The notes under the pieces: generated by a model | Seen by the model: the letters and a program-made list of their open reading frames with translations, nothing else | The model's database searches: none | What the model was told of the DNA's origin: nothing | Part shown: piece after piece, positions 17,880 through 27,460 of the stretch | Numbering within the stretch: position 1 is the first letter of the stretch | Layout: the number at the start of each line of letters is the position of its first letter | Made by a program: the position numbers and the translations under genes | DNA from: JAAUTT01 sp038213375 | GTDB taxonomy: Bacteria; Bacteroidota; Bacteroidia; Bacteroidales; JAAUTT01 | Direction of reading: 5' to 3' | Assembly (NCBI GenBank): GCA_038213375.1 | Contig: JBBQTB010000003.1 | Location: 62,001-126,000 of the forward strand | DNA length: 64,000 nucleotides

Positions 17880-20390
17880 ATGTTCAAATCAATGAAAAAT
17901 AATTTTAATTTCAACAAAATGAAAAATATTTCTTTTTACAAACTTCGAATGTTTTATGTATTGAGTTTAGCGTTTACTTTTAACATAACCATAAAGTCTT
18001 ATGCAGCAAATATTCCTCAATCAAACAACGAACGAGTAGCCCTTTTTGATGATGGATGGAAATTTATTAGGGAAGATTTGCAGGGTGCTGAACAAAAAAG
18101 TTTTGACGATTTAAAATGGCAAACATTAGATTTACCGCATGATTGGAGCATTGACGATTTACCAAATCAAAATGATGAAAAGGTTATTGGACCTTTTTTT
18201 AAAGATAGCAAACAGGCAGGGAATACCGGTTATTTTACTGGCGGAACAGGTTGGTATAGAAAACATTTTACCCTCACGCCCAATGATAAAGGAAAAATTA
18301 TAAATATCCTTTTTGATGGTGTTTATATGGATTGCGATGTTTGGATTAATGGAAAGCTTTTAGGAAATCATCCGTATGGTTATACTCCTTTTTATTATGA
18401 TCTTACGAAAATCCTCGATTTTTCAGGAAATGAAAATATTATAGCAGTACGGGTTAAAAATTTAGGATTAAACAGCAGATGGTACAGTGGATCAGGTATT
18501 TACCGCCATGTTTGGCTTGTTCGTACAAATCCCGAACACTTCACGCAATGGGGAACATTTATAACAACACCTAACGTTTCAGAAGAAGCTTCTTCTGTGA
18601 ATATTCAAACCGAAATTGAATTTCCAAGTACTAAGATAAACAGTCTGGAACTATCTTTTAGCATTTTAACTCAAAAAGGTGTTTTGGTTTCCCAAGGAAA
18701 AACAAAAGAAAAAATAATCACCAACAATAAAGCCTCTTTTAATAAACTTTTAGAGATTAAACAACCGGATTTATGGTCAACGGAAAGCCCTAATTTATAT
18801 ATTGCAAAAATTGAGCTTTTAATTGAAGGGAAAGTTGTTGATAGTGAAGAATTAATATTTGGAATACGTTCAATAAAGGTTGATGCATTCACTGGATTAT
18901 TAATCAATGGTAAAAAAACTTTATTAAAAGGTGGTTGTATACATCATGATAATGGACCCTTAGGTTCTGCAACATTTGACCGTGCCGAAGAAAGAAAAAT
19001 AGAAGTTCTAAAATCGAACGGCTATAATGCAATCAGAACCAGCCATAACCCTCCTTCAAAACAACTACTTGATGCTTGTGACAGACTTGGTATGATTGTT
19101 CTGGATGAAGCTTTTGACACATGGAATCATCCAAAAAATCCGGATGATTACCATAAATATTTTAAAGAATGGTGGCCAAAGGATCTTGAATCGATGATTT
19201 TGAGAGACAGAAACCATCCATCTGTTATTTTTTGGAGTATTGGCAATGAAATATATGAACGGGCAGATTCCGAAGGTGTTGAAGTTGGCACAAAAATGGT
19301 ACAACTTGTTAAAAGTATTGACCCTACCCGTCTTGTAACAGAAGGTGTATGTAGTTTTTGGGATCACAAAGACGTTAAATGGGAACACTCTGCAAATGCC
19401 TTTGCTTACCTCGATCTAGCTGGATGCAACTATCAATGGAATAATTATGAGAGCGATCATAAGAGCTATCCTAGTAGAGTAATGATTGGTACAGAATCAT
19501 TAGCCTATGATGCAGCAGAGAATTGGGATAAGGTAGAGAAACTTCCTTATGTTATTGGCGATTTTGTTTGGACAGCTATGGACTACATGGGCGAAACAGC
19601 GCTTTCGTACAATGATTTGGATTCCATAAAACCATTAAAATCTACATGGCCAACCTATTATATTTCAAATTGTGGCGACCTTGATATTGTTGGAAATAAA
19701 AGACCTCAATCCTATTTTCGTGATGTAGTATGGGATAGAAGTAAAATTGAAATTTCAGTTCATGCACCAGTTCCTGATGGACATAAAGATGTTTTCAGGT
19801 ATTGGGGTTGGCCCGATGAATATCAAAGCTGGAACTGGCAGGGAAATGAAGGTAACAAACTACAGGTTTCAGTTTATTCACGAAGTCAAAAAGTTCGTTT
19901 AGAGCTAAATGGCAAAGTAATTGACGAAAAAACTGTTACTGATTCATCAAAGCTTACATTTAAGTTTCAGGTACCATATTCACCCGGTGAGATTAAAGCT
20001 TATGCGATTACAAATGGTGAAATAATAGGTACAGTAAGTTTAAAAACTGCCGGTAAACCTCATTCAATACGAATGATTGCTGACAGGTATGAAATTTCTA
20101 ATAGTCGCAACGATTTGTCGTATATAACAGTTGAAATTCTTGATGAAAAGGGTATTGTGGTGCCTGATGCCAATGTATTGGTTACTTTTTCGATTGAAGG
20201 ACAGGGCGAAGTGGCAGGTATTGGAAATGGAAATCCTAAAGGAATGGAAAGTTTCAAAAAATTAAAACATCATACTTTTAAGGGGAAGTGTTTGGCAATT
20301 TTACGTCCTATCGGCAAATCAGGTACCATAAAATTTGTAGCTAAATCTGATGGTTTAATAGATACAAAAATTGAAATTAGGGTGAAGTAA
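17880..20390 (+). CDS. GH2 beta-galactosidase-type glycosidase
   Basis: This 836-residue exported enzyme has a jelly-roll N-domain with GTGWYRKHF and GVYMDCDVWINGKLLGNHP. An Ig-like domain and a TIM barrel follow, with KGGCIHHDNGPLG and the acid/base Glu457 in FWSIGNEIYERAD. The nucleophile is Glu539 in MIGTESLAYD. The C-terminal part (DUF4982 and Ig-like) ends in DTKIEIRVK. Family GH2 removes terminal beta-linked galactose, mannose or glucuronate; beta-galactosidase is the usual activity for this layout. The ATG at 17880 is the first start. Met14 (17919) gives a more typical signal peptide ending near KSYA. It trails the GH74 gene by 67 bases, and GH74 plus a GH2 beta-galactosidase would suit galactosylated xyloglucan (inference). 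Confidence 0.88.
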   Translation: MFKSMKNNFNFNKMKNISFYKLRMFYVLSLAFTFNITIKSYAANIPQSNNERVALFDDGWKFIREDLQGAEQKSFDDLKWQTLDLPHDWSIDDLPNQNDEKVIGPFFKDSKQAGNTGYFTGGTGWYRKHFTLTPNDKGKIINILFDGVYMDCDVWINGKLLGNHPYGYTPFYYDLTKILDFSGNENIIAVRVKNLGLNSRWYSGSGIYRHVWLVRTNPEHFTQWGTFITTPNVSEEASSVNIQTEIEFPSTKINSLELSFSILTQKGVLVSQGKTKEKIITNNKASFNKLLEIKQPDLWSTESPNLYIAKIELLIEGKVVDSEELIFGIRSIKVDAFTGLLINGKKTLLKGGCIHHDNGPLGSATFDRAEERKIEVLKSNGYNAIRTSHNPPSKQLLDACDRLGMIVLDEAFDTWNHPKNPDDYHKYFKEWWPKDLESMILRDRNHPSVIFWSIGNEIYERADSEGVEVGTKMVQLVKSIDPTRLVTEGVCSFWDHKDVKWEHSANAFAYLDLAGCNYQWNNYESDHKSYPSRVMIGTESLAYDAAENWDKVEKLPYVIGDFVWTAMDYMGETALSYNDLDSIKPLKSTWPTYYISNCGDLDIVGNKRPQSYFRDVVWDRSKIEISVHAPVPDGHKDVFRYWGWPDEYQSWNWQGNEGNKLQVSVYSRSQKVRLELNGKVIDEKTVTDSSKLTFKFQVPYSPGEIKAYAITNGEIIGTVSLKTAGKPHSIRMIADRYEISNSRNDLSYITVEILDEKGIVVPDANVLVTFSIEGQGEVAGIGNGNPKGMESFKKLKHHTFKGKCLAILRPIGKSGTIKFVAKSDGLIDTKIEIRVK

Positions 20391-20444
20391 TAAAAACGAA
20401 ACAAACTCATCAGGTTTTGTCTTAATAAATTTTTACAGTCTGCT

Positions 20445-20643
20445 ATGTTTAAAAATACTTACATACTGATTCTTATATTATGTATTACGAGTTGTATAAA
20501 TCAATGATTCAACCATTAAAAAATTCGAAGTGAATGGTGAAATTCGAAAAACATTATTTATCGGAATTGATGAAACAGGGATAAAAAATATCGCCATTTA
20601 TTTGAAATTAATTATTAAGGTTATATACAACGAGTTTATTAAC
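20445..20643 (+). pseudogene. Frameshifted lipoprotein remnant before GH16-A
   Basis: An ATG at 20445 opens a typical lipoprotein signal (LILILCITSCINQ) that stops at once at 20505-20507. If one base of the TGA is ignored, the frame continues as STIKKFEVNGEIRKTLFIGI DETG, about 20 residues past the cysteine, and then runs out. The DNA around FIGIDETG and KNI recurs before the second GH16 gene (24053-24115). I read it as the 5' end of a lost lipoprotein gene copied with the GH16 unit. The original product is unknown. Confidence 0.5.
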
Positions 20644-20745
20644 CTGATATATTGATTTGTAACCCTCTGTTTCAAATTGCTTTCAGTCTTGGTTTTTGAT
20701 TCTTATGTTCTATATAAATTACAAACACTTAAACTTAAACTAAAA

Positions 20746-23700
20746 ATGAAAAACTTGAACAATTTTAATCAAATGGATCCTGCAAACAAGCGGGTAAAGT
20801 TAGGCTTTAAGGTTTTGGCCAGATTATTAAGTTTGGTTTTAGGCATGCTCCTACTTCTTGGTAATTATTGGGTTAAAGCTGACCCACCTCCGGGGTCAGG
20901 CACGTGGGTACAAACTTTCAATGAAGACTTTAAAGGTATCACCATGGCTAGCGACAAAAGAAGTTTCACCACCAACGATGGCAATACCTGGATTACTAAT
21001 TTCTATTGGGGAAATGGCTCTATTGGAGATGGATCGTTAAATTATTATACAGGAAATAATGTTTCATGCGATGGCGAAAACCTGGTAATGAAGGTTACCC
21101 AGGAGTTAGCTGCCGGACAACATCCTTTTGCCGGGGGATTGGCAAATACCGATCCCACCGCTGGCGGAAGCTTTTCGCAGCGCTATGGTTATTACGAACT
21201 TCGAGTAAAAATTTCGATGACTAATGGCGACGCTCCTTATGCAGGTCTTCCGCCGGTAAACCATGCCTGGCCGCCCGAAACCGAAATGTTTGAAACACCT
21301 TATGCATGGGGACAAAATGGGCAAAAGATCCATTTTTTGAATAAAACATCAACGTGCGACGGACCTGCAGAATACGATTTTGGCACGGGCTTTCACCTTC
21401 AGGACGCCTACCATACCATTGGTTTGATGTGGGATCAAAACCAGGTGATATTCTACGTTGATGGTGTTCAAAGAGGTGTTGGCCCTTGCACACCAGACCA
21501 AAATCCGGTCTTTTTAAACATTGGCCATGGATGTGGAAGCGATGGAGGAAGCTGGAACGGAGATGCCTATTTGGGCACATGGCCTCAAAACGTTTATTAC
21601 GATTATTTCAAAGTATGGAGCAAGGATGGGTCCGGAACAAAAATATTTGTAAGACCAGCAGCCCCAACAGCCATTTCGGGTGCTGGAAAAATTGGAGTAT
21701 CTTGGTTAGGTTCTGTTGGCGCTACCAGCTACAATGTAAAACGCAGCACATCAAGCGGCAGTGGCTATTCAACCATTGCAACCGTTATTACACCTTATTA
21801 TACTGATAATAATGTTTCTAATGGCACTACTTATTATTATGTGGTTACCGCTATAAAATCGGGTACTGAAACCGGAAATTCAAAAGAAGCATCGGCGATG
21901 CCGGAAGCAGGTACTGGAACGAATGGCTCTAAATTATGCGGTTACGGAACAGTTTGCGGCGAAGGTTATTCAGGAAGTTCGGATGGCTATAAAGCTTTCG
22001 ACGGAGATATGAACTCTTATTTTGACTATATTACACCCAATGGCGCCCAAACAGGTATGGATATTGGATTGGGCAACAGCGCTTTATTAACGAGAGTTAA
22101 GTTTTACCCACGCGGAGGTTTCGAAGGCAGGATGACGGGTGGCAAATTCCAGGGCTCGAACGATAATGTAAACTTTGTAGACTTATATACTATTTCTGTA
22201 GATCCGGCAGCAGGTTGGAATGAGGTGACCGTAAACGCAGGAACTTCGTACCGGTATTTTAGGTATTTATCGCCCGCTGGTAGTTATGGAAATGTTCGTG
22301 AAATAGAATTCTATGGCAATGCTGGTTCAGTTTCAGTTTCAGTAACTGGAGTATCTTTAAGCCCAACAACAGCATCAATTGGTGTTGGAGCAACACAAAC
22401 ACTTACAGCCACTGTAGCGCCAAGTAATGCTACTAATAAATCTGTAACTTGGAGTTCAAACAACACAGCCATTGCAACAGTTAGTTCAAGCGGTGTTGTA
22501 ACAGGCGTTGCAGTCGGTTCAGCTACTATTACGGTAACTACCGTTGATGGCACTAAAACAGCTACATGCACTATTACTGTTACTACCCCTGCTACAGGAA
22601 AACTTACCGGGACTGCTATAGGTACTGCTGGTTCTTATGGAAGTTCAGGTAATACTATTAGCATGGCACTTGATGGAAATACAACTACTTTTTTTGATTC
22701 TCCAAATGCTGATGCAAGTTGGGTAGGCCTTGATCTTGGCTCGGCTTATGTAATTACAAGCGTACGTTTTTATCCAAGAAGTGGATATGAAAGTCGCATG
22801 AATGGCGGTATATTCCAAGGTTCTAATGTAGCAGATTTTTCAACAAGCACAAACCTGTTTACAATTACAACAAATCCTGCTTTACAATACACAACAGCAA
22901 CTGTTAGTAAGGGTAGTGCATTCAGGTATGTTCGTTATTTATCTCCAACAGGAAGTTATGGCAATGTGGCCGAAGTTGAGTTTTATGGAAATGCTTCAAG
23001 CAACGTTGCGGTAACCGGAGTAAGTGTAAGCCCAACATCGGCATCAATAACTGTTGGCACTACCACGCAGCTTACGGCTACCGTTGCACCTTCCAATGCC
23101 ACCAACAAGGCAGTTAGCTGGAACTCAAGCAATACAGCTATTGCAACAGTTAATTCAAGTGGTTTGGTAACAGGCGTTGCAGCTGGAACAGCTACTATTA
23201 CAGTAACCACCACTGATGGAGCTAAAACAGCTACCTGCGCTATTTCAGTCCCTTCAAGCGGAGGAACCGAAGTTGAAATAACCAGAACAGGTTGGATCGC
23301 CTCTGCTTCTGCCACTGGAGGCGGTGCGGCAGCCTATGCCTTAGACGGTAATATAGGAACAAGGTTTTCGCCAGGTATTAGCCAGGCTTCCGGACAATGG
23401 TGGTCTGTTAATTTTGGCGCAGTAATAGCGGTAACGCGTATTCAATTGGAGTATACCTATTGGCCAAATGATTATCCAAGAGGATATGCGGTATATATAA
23501 GTACTGATGGCATAAGTTGGGGAACCGCTATAGTTACTGGTACAGGAAGTAATACTGCCGGAATTACGTCTATAACTTTGCCTGCTGGAACCTCTACCAG
23601 ATATTTGAAAGTTCAGCTTACATTAGCTGCAGCTGGCGTATGGTACACTATAGGAGAGTTTCGTGCTTACAATACTTCAGGTTTAAAAAGTGCGTTTGCA

Positions 23701-23976
23701 TCAACTGCACCTGCACAATTAGATATCAGTGCATTTAAAGTATCTGTATTCCCAAATCCATTAACAGAAAAATCTGTATTGAAAATAATTACACCTGATG
23801 CTTCGGATATAAATATTCGAATTACGGATATTAGTGGAAGAATTGTTTTTGCAAACAAGATCCGTGTTTCTGGTGAAAGCAGTTTGCCTCTCACCCTCGA
23901 AGGTTTAGGAAAGGGTGTCTATATCTTACAGGTACAACAAGGAAATCAAATAGTTACAAAACGTATACTAAAATAG
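20746..23976 (+). CDS. GH16-A: secreted multimodular GH16-like protein
   Basis: This 1076-residue protein has an export signal (residues about 18-45). The GH16-like catalytic domain (about 48-298) contains WPPETEMFETPYAW. The usual E-x-D-x-x-E triad is Glu178, Glu180, Glu183, so the central Asp is replaced by Glu. After it come an FN3-like domain (303-386), a discoidin-like domain (395-523), a bacterial Ig-like (BIG_2) domain (531-615), a second discoidin-like domain (618-750), a second BIG_2 domain (755-835) and an F5/8C (CBM32-like) domain (841-975). The T9SS sorting tail is at 995-1076 (VFPNPLTE to KRILK). GH16 enzymes cut beta-1,3/1,4-glucans or marine galactans. The start at ATG 20746 fits the signal; an upstream TTG at 20677 is in frame but unlikely. 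Confidence 0.85.
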   Translation: MKNLNNFNQMDPANKRVKLGFKVLARLLSLVLGMLLLLGNYWVKADPPPGSGTWVQTFNEDFKGITMASDKRSFTTNDGNTWITNFYWGNGSIGDGSLNYYTGNNVSCDGENLVMKVTQELAAGQHPFAGGLANTDPTAGGSFSQRYGYYELRVKISMTNGDAPYAGLPPVNHAWPPETEMFETPYAWGQNGQKIHFLNKTSTCDGPAEYDFGTGFHLQDAYHTIGLMWDQNQVIFYVDGVQRGVGPCTPDQNPVFLNIGHGCGSDGGSWNGDAYLGTWPQNVYYDYFKVWSKDGSGTKIFVRPAAPTAISGAGKIGVSWLGSVGATSYNVKRSTSSGSGYSTIATVITPYYTDNNVSNGTTYYYVVTAIKSGTETGNSKEASAMPEAGTGTNGSKLCGYGTVCGEGYSGSSDGYKAFDGDMNSYFDYITPNGAQTGMDIGLGNSALLTRVKFYPRGGFEGRMTGGKFQGSNDNVNFVDLYTISVDPAAGWNEVTVNAGTSYRYFRYLSPAGSYGNVREIEFYGNAGSVSVSVTGVSLSPTTASIGVGATQTLTATVAPSNATNKSVTWSSNNTAIATVSSSGVVTGVAVGSATITVTTVDGTKTATCTITVTTPATGKLTGTAIGTAGSYGSSGNTISMALDGNTTTFFDSPNADASWVGLDLGSAYVITSVRFYPRSGYESRMNGGIFQGSNVADFSTSTNLFTITTNPALQYTTATVSKGSAFRYVRYLSPTGSYGNVAEVEFYGNASSNVAVTGVSVSPTSASITVGTTTQLTATVAPSNATNKAVSWNSSNTAIATVNSSGLVTGVAAGTATITVTTTDGAKTATCAISVPSSGGTEVEITRTGWIASASATGGGAAAYALDGNIGTRFSPGISQASGQWWSVNFGAVIAVTRIQLEYTYWPNDYPRGYAVYISTDGISWGTAIVTGTGSNTAGITSITLPAGTSTRYLKVQLTLAAAGVWYTIGEFRAYNTSGLKSAFASTAPAQLDISAFKVSVFPNPLTEKSVLKIITPDASDINIRITDISGRIVFANKIRVSGESSLPLTLEGLGKGVYILQVQQGNQIVTKRILK

Positions 23977-24044
23977 TATAACGTTTAATAAACAAGGAAG
24001 TACTTCGCAAATCGAAGTACTTCTTTGTTTTCTATTAAAGCTAC
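23746..24044. repeat. 299-bp 3'-end repeat shared by GH16-A and GH16-B
   Basis: This stretch encodes the T9SS tail and includes the terminator. It recurs with the same length at 26498-26796, with about ten base differences by eye. The match ends abruptly at AGCTAC on both copies. Confidence 0.85.
23997..24030 (+). terminator. Rho-independent terminator after GH16-A
   Basis: GAAGTACTTCG (23997-24007) pairs perfectly with CGAAGTACTTC (24013-24023) around a CAAAT loop and is followed by TTTGTTTTCT. A nearly identical terminator follows GH16-B. Confidence 0.88.
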
Positions 24045-24334
24045 ATAAAAACTAAACACCTTTTATTGGGATTGATGAAACAGGAAAAAATATCACTACT
24101 TATTTGTAATGAAGCATTTAGAAATTTAGAAGGTCAATATTTCATTTATTTATTATTTTTTTTAAAATACATAAGTCATTTTTATAAGAAACAATTAGTG
24201 TTTAAAAATACTAACTACGGATTAATTTGTAAATTGATATACATATGTTGAATTTGATTTAAAATCCAGAATACATGTATGTTGTGTTGTTTATTTATGC
24301 TTTCTTTATTACTAACTTTTTTAAAAACTTTAAA

Positions 24335-26728
24335 ATGAAAAGTTTCTACTTCGGATTAAACAATATTAAATTGCTTTTAGTTTTGCTGTGTTTGCTGTGT
24401 TTAAATACAGCCTTTGCACAATCCCCAACTGGAGGGACAGGTTCATGGTCAATGACCTTTGATGATGAATTTAATAACACCAGCCTTGACCAAACCAAAT
24501 GGCGTGCCAACTGGGGTAATGGAGCAGGCGGTTCCTGGACTAATGTTAGTTGGTCGTGGGAAATAATGGACGCAAATCAGCTAAAATTCCCTGGCGATGG
24601 TAGTTTGCATATTCGTGGAGAATATATAAACGGTTATTGGTATTCAGGTGCAATCCAAACTTCTGCCACTTTTACCCAGACCTATGGTTTTTATGAAGCA
24701 AGACTAAAAATGAACAATTCTTATGGCTTTTTAAACGCCTTTTGGTTGGCAGCAGACGGCACCTGGCCACCAGAAATTGATATTGTAGAAAAAATAGGAT
24801 CCGAACCAACTACAGCGCATTACACGCAACATTATGATGTAAATAATAATTCGATTGCCAATACTTACGTCGGGCCGGATTTAGCTGCTGCTTTCCATGT
24901 TTACGGATGCGAATGGAATTCTACTCAGATAAAATATTATTTTGATGGTATATTAGTGGCAACCCAGCAAACCAAGGATGTTGGCGATGGCCATGCTGCA
25001 AAGATACCTATGTTTGTTTTGTTGAACATTCACATAGGCAACAGTTGGGCAGGTTATCCAGTTGCTACCCAGCCTTCTGCTGACATGACGGTTGATTATG
25101 TCCGCGTTTGGACAAATACAGGGGTTTCTGTACCTGTAACAGGCGTAACTGTAAGTCCAACATCAGCAAGTGTTACTGTTGGTTCCATTCAACAATTAAC
25201 AGCTACTGTTAGCCCTGGTAATGCAAGTAATAAAAATGTAACCTGGAGTTCAAGCAATACATCAGTTGCAACTGTAAGCTCAACTGGTGTTGTAACAGGC
25301 GTTGGAGCAGGAACAGCGACAATTACAGTTACTACACAGGACCAGATCAAAACAGCTACATGCGCTGTTACGGTTACCCCTCCTCCTGCAGGATGGAATA
25401 AGGTAGATGACGCAAGCGCCAGTATCGCTTATACAGCAAACTGGGCTTTATATACCGGCAATGGTGGATACCAAAATACCGAACATTATGTAGAGGTTGT
25501 AGGCCAAACAGCTACCTATACTTTTACAGGGACACAAGTGAGGTTCTATGGTTTCAAAAGAAACGACCTTGGTAATGCACAAATATTAATTGATAATGTA
25601 GTGGTGGCTACCGTTGATTGCTATGCAGCAACAATGGCTGTTAACCAGATGCTTTATGAAAGCGCGGCGTTATCAAATGCTCAACATACTATAAAAATTA
25701 ATTGCGTGGGTACCAAAAATGCATCAAGCTCAGGTTTTGAGGTAATTGTTGATGCTTTTGAATATTATACCGGTACCCAAACAACTGTTCCAGTTACAGG
25801 AGTATCTGTAAGCCCAACAACAGCCTCAATAGCTGTTGGAGCAACACAAACCCTTACAACTACTGTAGCGCCAAGTAATGCTACTAATAAATCTGTAAGC
25901 TGGAGTTCAAGCAATACAGGTGTTGCCACAGTGAGTTCAAGTGGTTTGGTAACAGGTGTTGCAGCTGGTACGGCAACTATTATGGTTACTACCGCTGATG
26001 GCACTAAAACAGCTACATGTGCTGTTACTGTTACAGCCATAACAATAACATGGACAAAAATAGATGATGCAAATGCATCGGTTGTATACTCTGCCGGATG
26101 GAGTAAATATATAGGCAATAGCGGCTATCAAAATACAGAACATTATACCTTTGGAAGTGGCAATTCAGCAACGTTAACATTCACTGGTACAAAATCAAGA
26201 TTCTATGGTTTTAAAAGAAATGACCTTGGTTTTGCTGACATATATGTTGATGGCACCAAAGTTGCCAGTGTTGATTGCTATGCAGTATCACAGTCTGTTA
26301 ACGTGATGTTGTATGAAACAGCAGTTCTTACAAGTGGACAACATACAATAGCTGTAAAATGTACTTCAGCGAAGAATGCTTCAAGCAACAATACTCAAAT
26401 GATTATAGATGCATTTGAATATACAGCTTCTGCACTCAAATCAGCTTCGGTTAATACAGAAGTTGCAAGTATTGTAAGTTCTGGTTTAAGTGTGGATGTA
26501 TTCCCAAATCCATTAACAGAACAGTCTGTATTGAAAATAATTGCACCTGATGCTTCGGATGTAAATATTCGGATTACGGATATTAGTGGAAGAATTGTTT
26601 TTGCAAACAAGATCCGTGTTTCTGGCGAAAGCAGTTTGCCTCTGACCCTCGATGGTTTAGGAAAGGGTGTCTATATCTTACAGGTACAACAAGGAAATCA
26701 AATAGTTACAAAACGCATACTAAAATAG
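24335..26728 (+). CDS. GH16-B: secreted GH16 beta-glucanase with Ig-like and jelly-roll modules
   Basis: This 797-residue secreted enzyme has a signal peptide ending NTAFAQ. The GH16 domain (about 32-260) has the intact motif WPPEIDIVEKIG, with Glu147 as nucleophile, Asp149 as helper and Glu152 as acid/base. A two-part unit is then repeated: BIG_2 (266-348) plus jelly-roll (352-478), and BIG_2 (485-567) plus jelly-roll (572-697). Each jelly-roll has TFTGT, FYGFKRNDLG and GTKNASS or TSAKNASS, suggesting carbohydrate binding. The T9SS tail (716-797) is nearly identical to that of GH16-A. The likely activity is laminarinase/lichenase. ATG 24335 (MKSFYFGLNN) gives the clean signal; an ATG 20 codons upstream is also in frame. 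Confidence 0.88.
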   Translation: MKSFYFGLNNIKLLLVLLCLLCLNTAFAQSPTGGTGSWSMTFDDEFNNTSLDQTKWRANWGNGAGGSWTNVSWSWEIMDANQLKFPGDGSLHIRGEYINGYWYSGAIQTSATFTQTYGFYEARLKMNNSYGFLNAFWLAADGTWPPEIDIVEKIGSEPTTAHYTQHYDVNNNSIANTYVGPDLAAAFHVYGCEWNSTQIKYYFDGILVATQQTKDVGDGHAAKIPMFVLLNIHIGNSWAGYPVATQPSADMTVDYVRVWTNTGVSVPVTGVTVSPTSASVTVGSIQQLTATVSPGNASNKNVTWSSSNTSVATVSSTGVVTGVGAGTATITVTTQDQIKTATCAVTVTPPPAGWNKVDDASASIAYTANWALYTGNGGYQNTEHYVEVVGQTATYTFTGTQVRFYGFKRNDLGNAQILIDNVVVATVDCYAATMAVNQMLYESAALSNAQHTIKINCVGTKNASSSGFEVIVDAFEYYTGTQTTVPVTGVSVSPTTASIAVGATQTLTTTVAPSNATNKSVSWSSSNTGVATVSSSGLVTGVAAGTATIMVTTADGTKTATCAVTVTAITITWTKIDDANASVVYSAGWSKYIGNSGYQNTEHYTFGSGNSATLTFTGTKSRFYGFKRNDLGFADIYVDGTKVASVDCYAVSQSVNVMLYETAVLTSGQHTIAVKCTSAKNASSNNTQMIIDAFEYTASALKSASVNTEVASIVSSGLSVDVFPNPLTEQSVLKIIAPDASDVNIRITDISGRIVFANKIRVSGESSLPLTLDGLGKGVYILQVQQGNQIVTKRILK

Positions 26729-26748
26729 TATAACGTTTAATAAACAAG

Positions 26749-26783
26749 GAAGTGCTTCGCAAATCGAAGTACTTCTTTGTTTT
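26749..26783 (+). terminator. Rho-independent terminator after GH16-B
   Basis: GAAGTGCTTCG (26749-26759) pairs with CGAAGTACTTC (26765-26775) with a single G-T wobble, a CAAAT loop and a T-rich tail. It is a near copy of the terminator after GH16-A. Confidence 0.86.
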
Positions 26784-26967
26784 CTATTAAAGCTACCTAG
26801 TGTCTGCAAGTAAACCTATAAACAATTAAAATTCAATTAATTATTGTTAATAACTTTCTTGAATATTTACTCTTAATAATTTGGTTTATTCGTTATAAAT
26901 ACAGATATTCAATTTGTTAACCCAACAAGGTTGTCTTCCATGTATACCAAACCTCAAAGAGATTCAA

Positions 26968-27300
26968 TTATGAGAAAGAGATTCGAGCAGCAATTAGGCC
27001 ATTACCATCGCCCATGGTCGATTTTGCTTGACTCTGGTCAAGCCCAATATCTGCTAAAAACTGTGGAGATTGGTTTCTGCCCATGGCTATCTCTCCAATA
27101 GACCAACATTTGTTCAGCTGTCCGAACAACATGCTCGTTAATTGATCGTAAGTAAAGTATTTTGAATAACTTTTGTCTGATTTATACTTGTACTCAATAC
27201 GGCATAGGGTATTAAATCTAAAATCTGTTTGAATACCTACGAATCTGAATATTTCCCTAACTTTGTTCCCATAGAAAATTTTGTAAATGTTTATTTGTGT
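26968..27300 (-). pseudogene. IS4-family (DUF4372-type) transposase remnant
   Basis: On the minus strand the frame reads KYFTYDQLTSMLFGQLNKCW, then SIGEIAMG and FLADIGLDQSQAKSTMGDGN. This follows the N-terminal pattern of IS4-type transposases (KxFTtwdhLvsMLf.Q, siREI, l...pskST.s.aN). The frame stops at 26968-26970 right after this motif. The DDE catalytic core is absent, and residual similarity may continue in another frame. It fills most of the 769-base gap between the GH16-B terminator and the second sigma gene. It is a decayed insertion that may mark the join between the two PULs. Confidence 0.6.
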
Positions 27301-27390
27301 TTTGCAACTACTAAGATGACACTTTTCAAGCTATTCTATTTCTTAAATTGTTCGGACAGTTATTAGATTTATTATGTTTGTATTGTTATT

Positions 27391-27398
27391 TATATTTG
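27391..27398 (+). promoter_or_regulatory. Candidate -7 box before the PUL 2 sigma gene
   Basis: TATATTTG fits TAnnTTTG. A second match, TATGTTTG, lies at 27373-27380. Either could drive the sigma gene at 27498 with a leader of about 95-115 bases that contains the hairpin at 27433-27460. Confidence 0.35.
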
Positions 27399-27432
27399 TA
27401 TGCAGGATTTGTAAAAGATAAAATCCTCATAG

Positions 27433-27460
27433 ATTTTAAGCTGGAACGCCAGCTTAAAAT
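27433..27460 (+). promoter_or_regulatory. Perfect 12-bp hairpin in the leader of sigma gene 2
   Basis: ATTTTAAGCTGG (27433-27444) pairs perfectly with CCAGCTTAAAAT (27449-27460) around an AACG loop. It is 37 bases before the sigma factor ATG and has no T-tract on either strand, so it is more likely a leader structure or a protein-binding palindrome than a terminator. Confidence 0.55.

Noticed and set aside
22311..26118. Long minus-strand open frames opposite the GH16 genes (for example 22311-22571, 22983-23315, 25765-26118)
   Set aside because: They mirror Thr/Ser/Val-rich Ig-like repeats on the plus strand, recur wherever the cassette occurs and encode low-complexity Ala/Val/Thr sequence without domains.
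27118..27359. 12-bp inverted repeat CTGTCCGAACAA / TTGTTCGGACAG as IS ends
   Set aside because: One copy lies inside the transposase coding remnant (encoding LFGQ), so it cannot be a terminal repeat of that element; probably coincidence.
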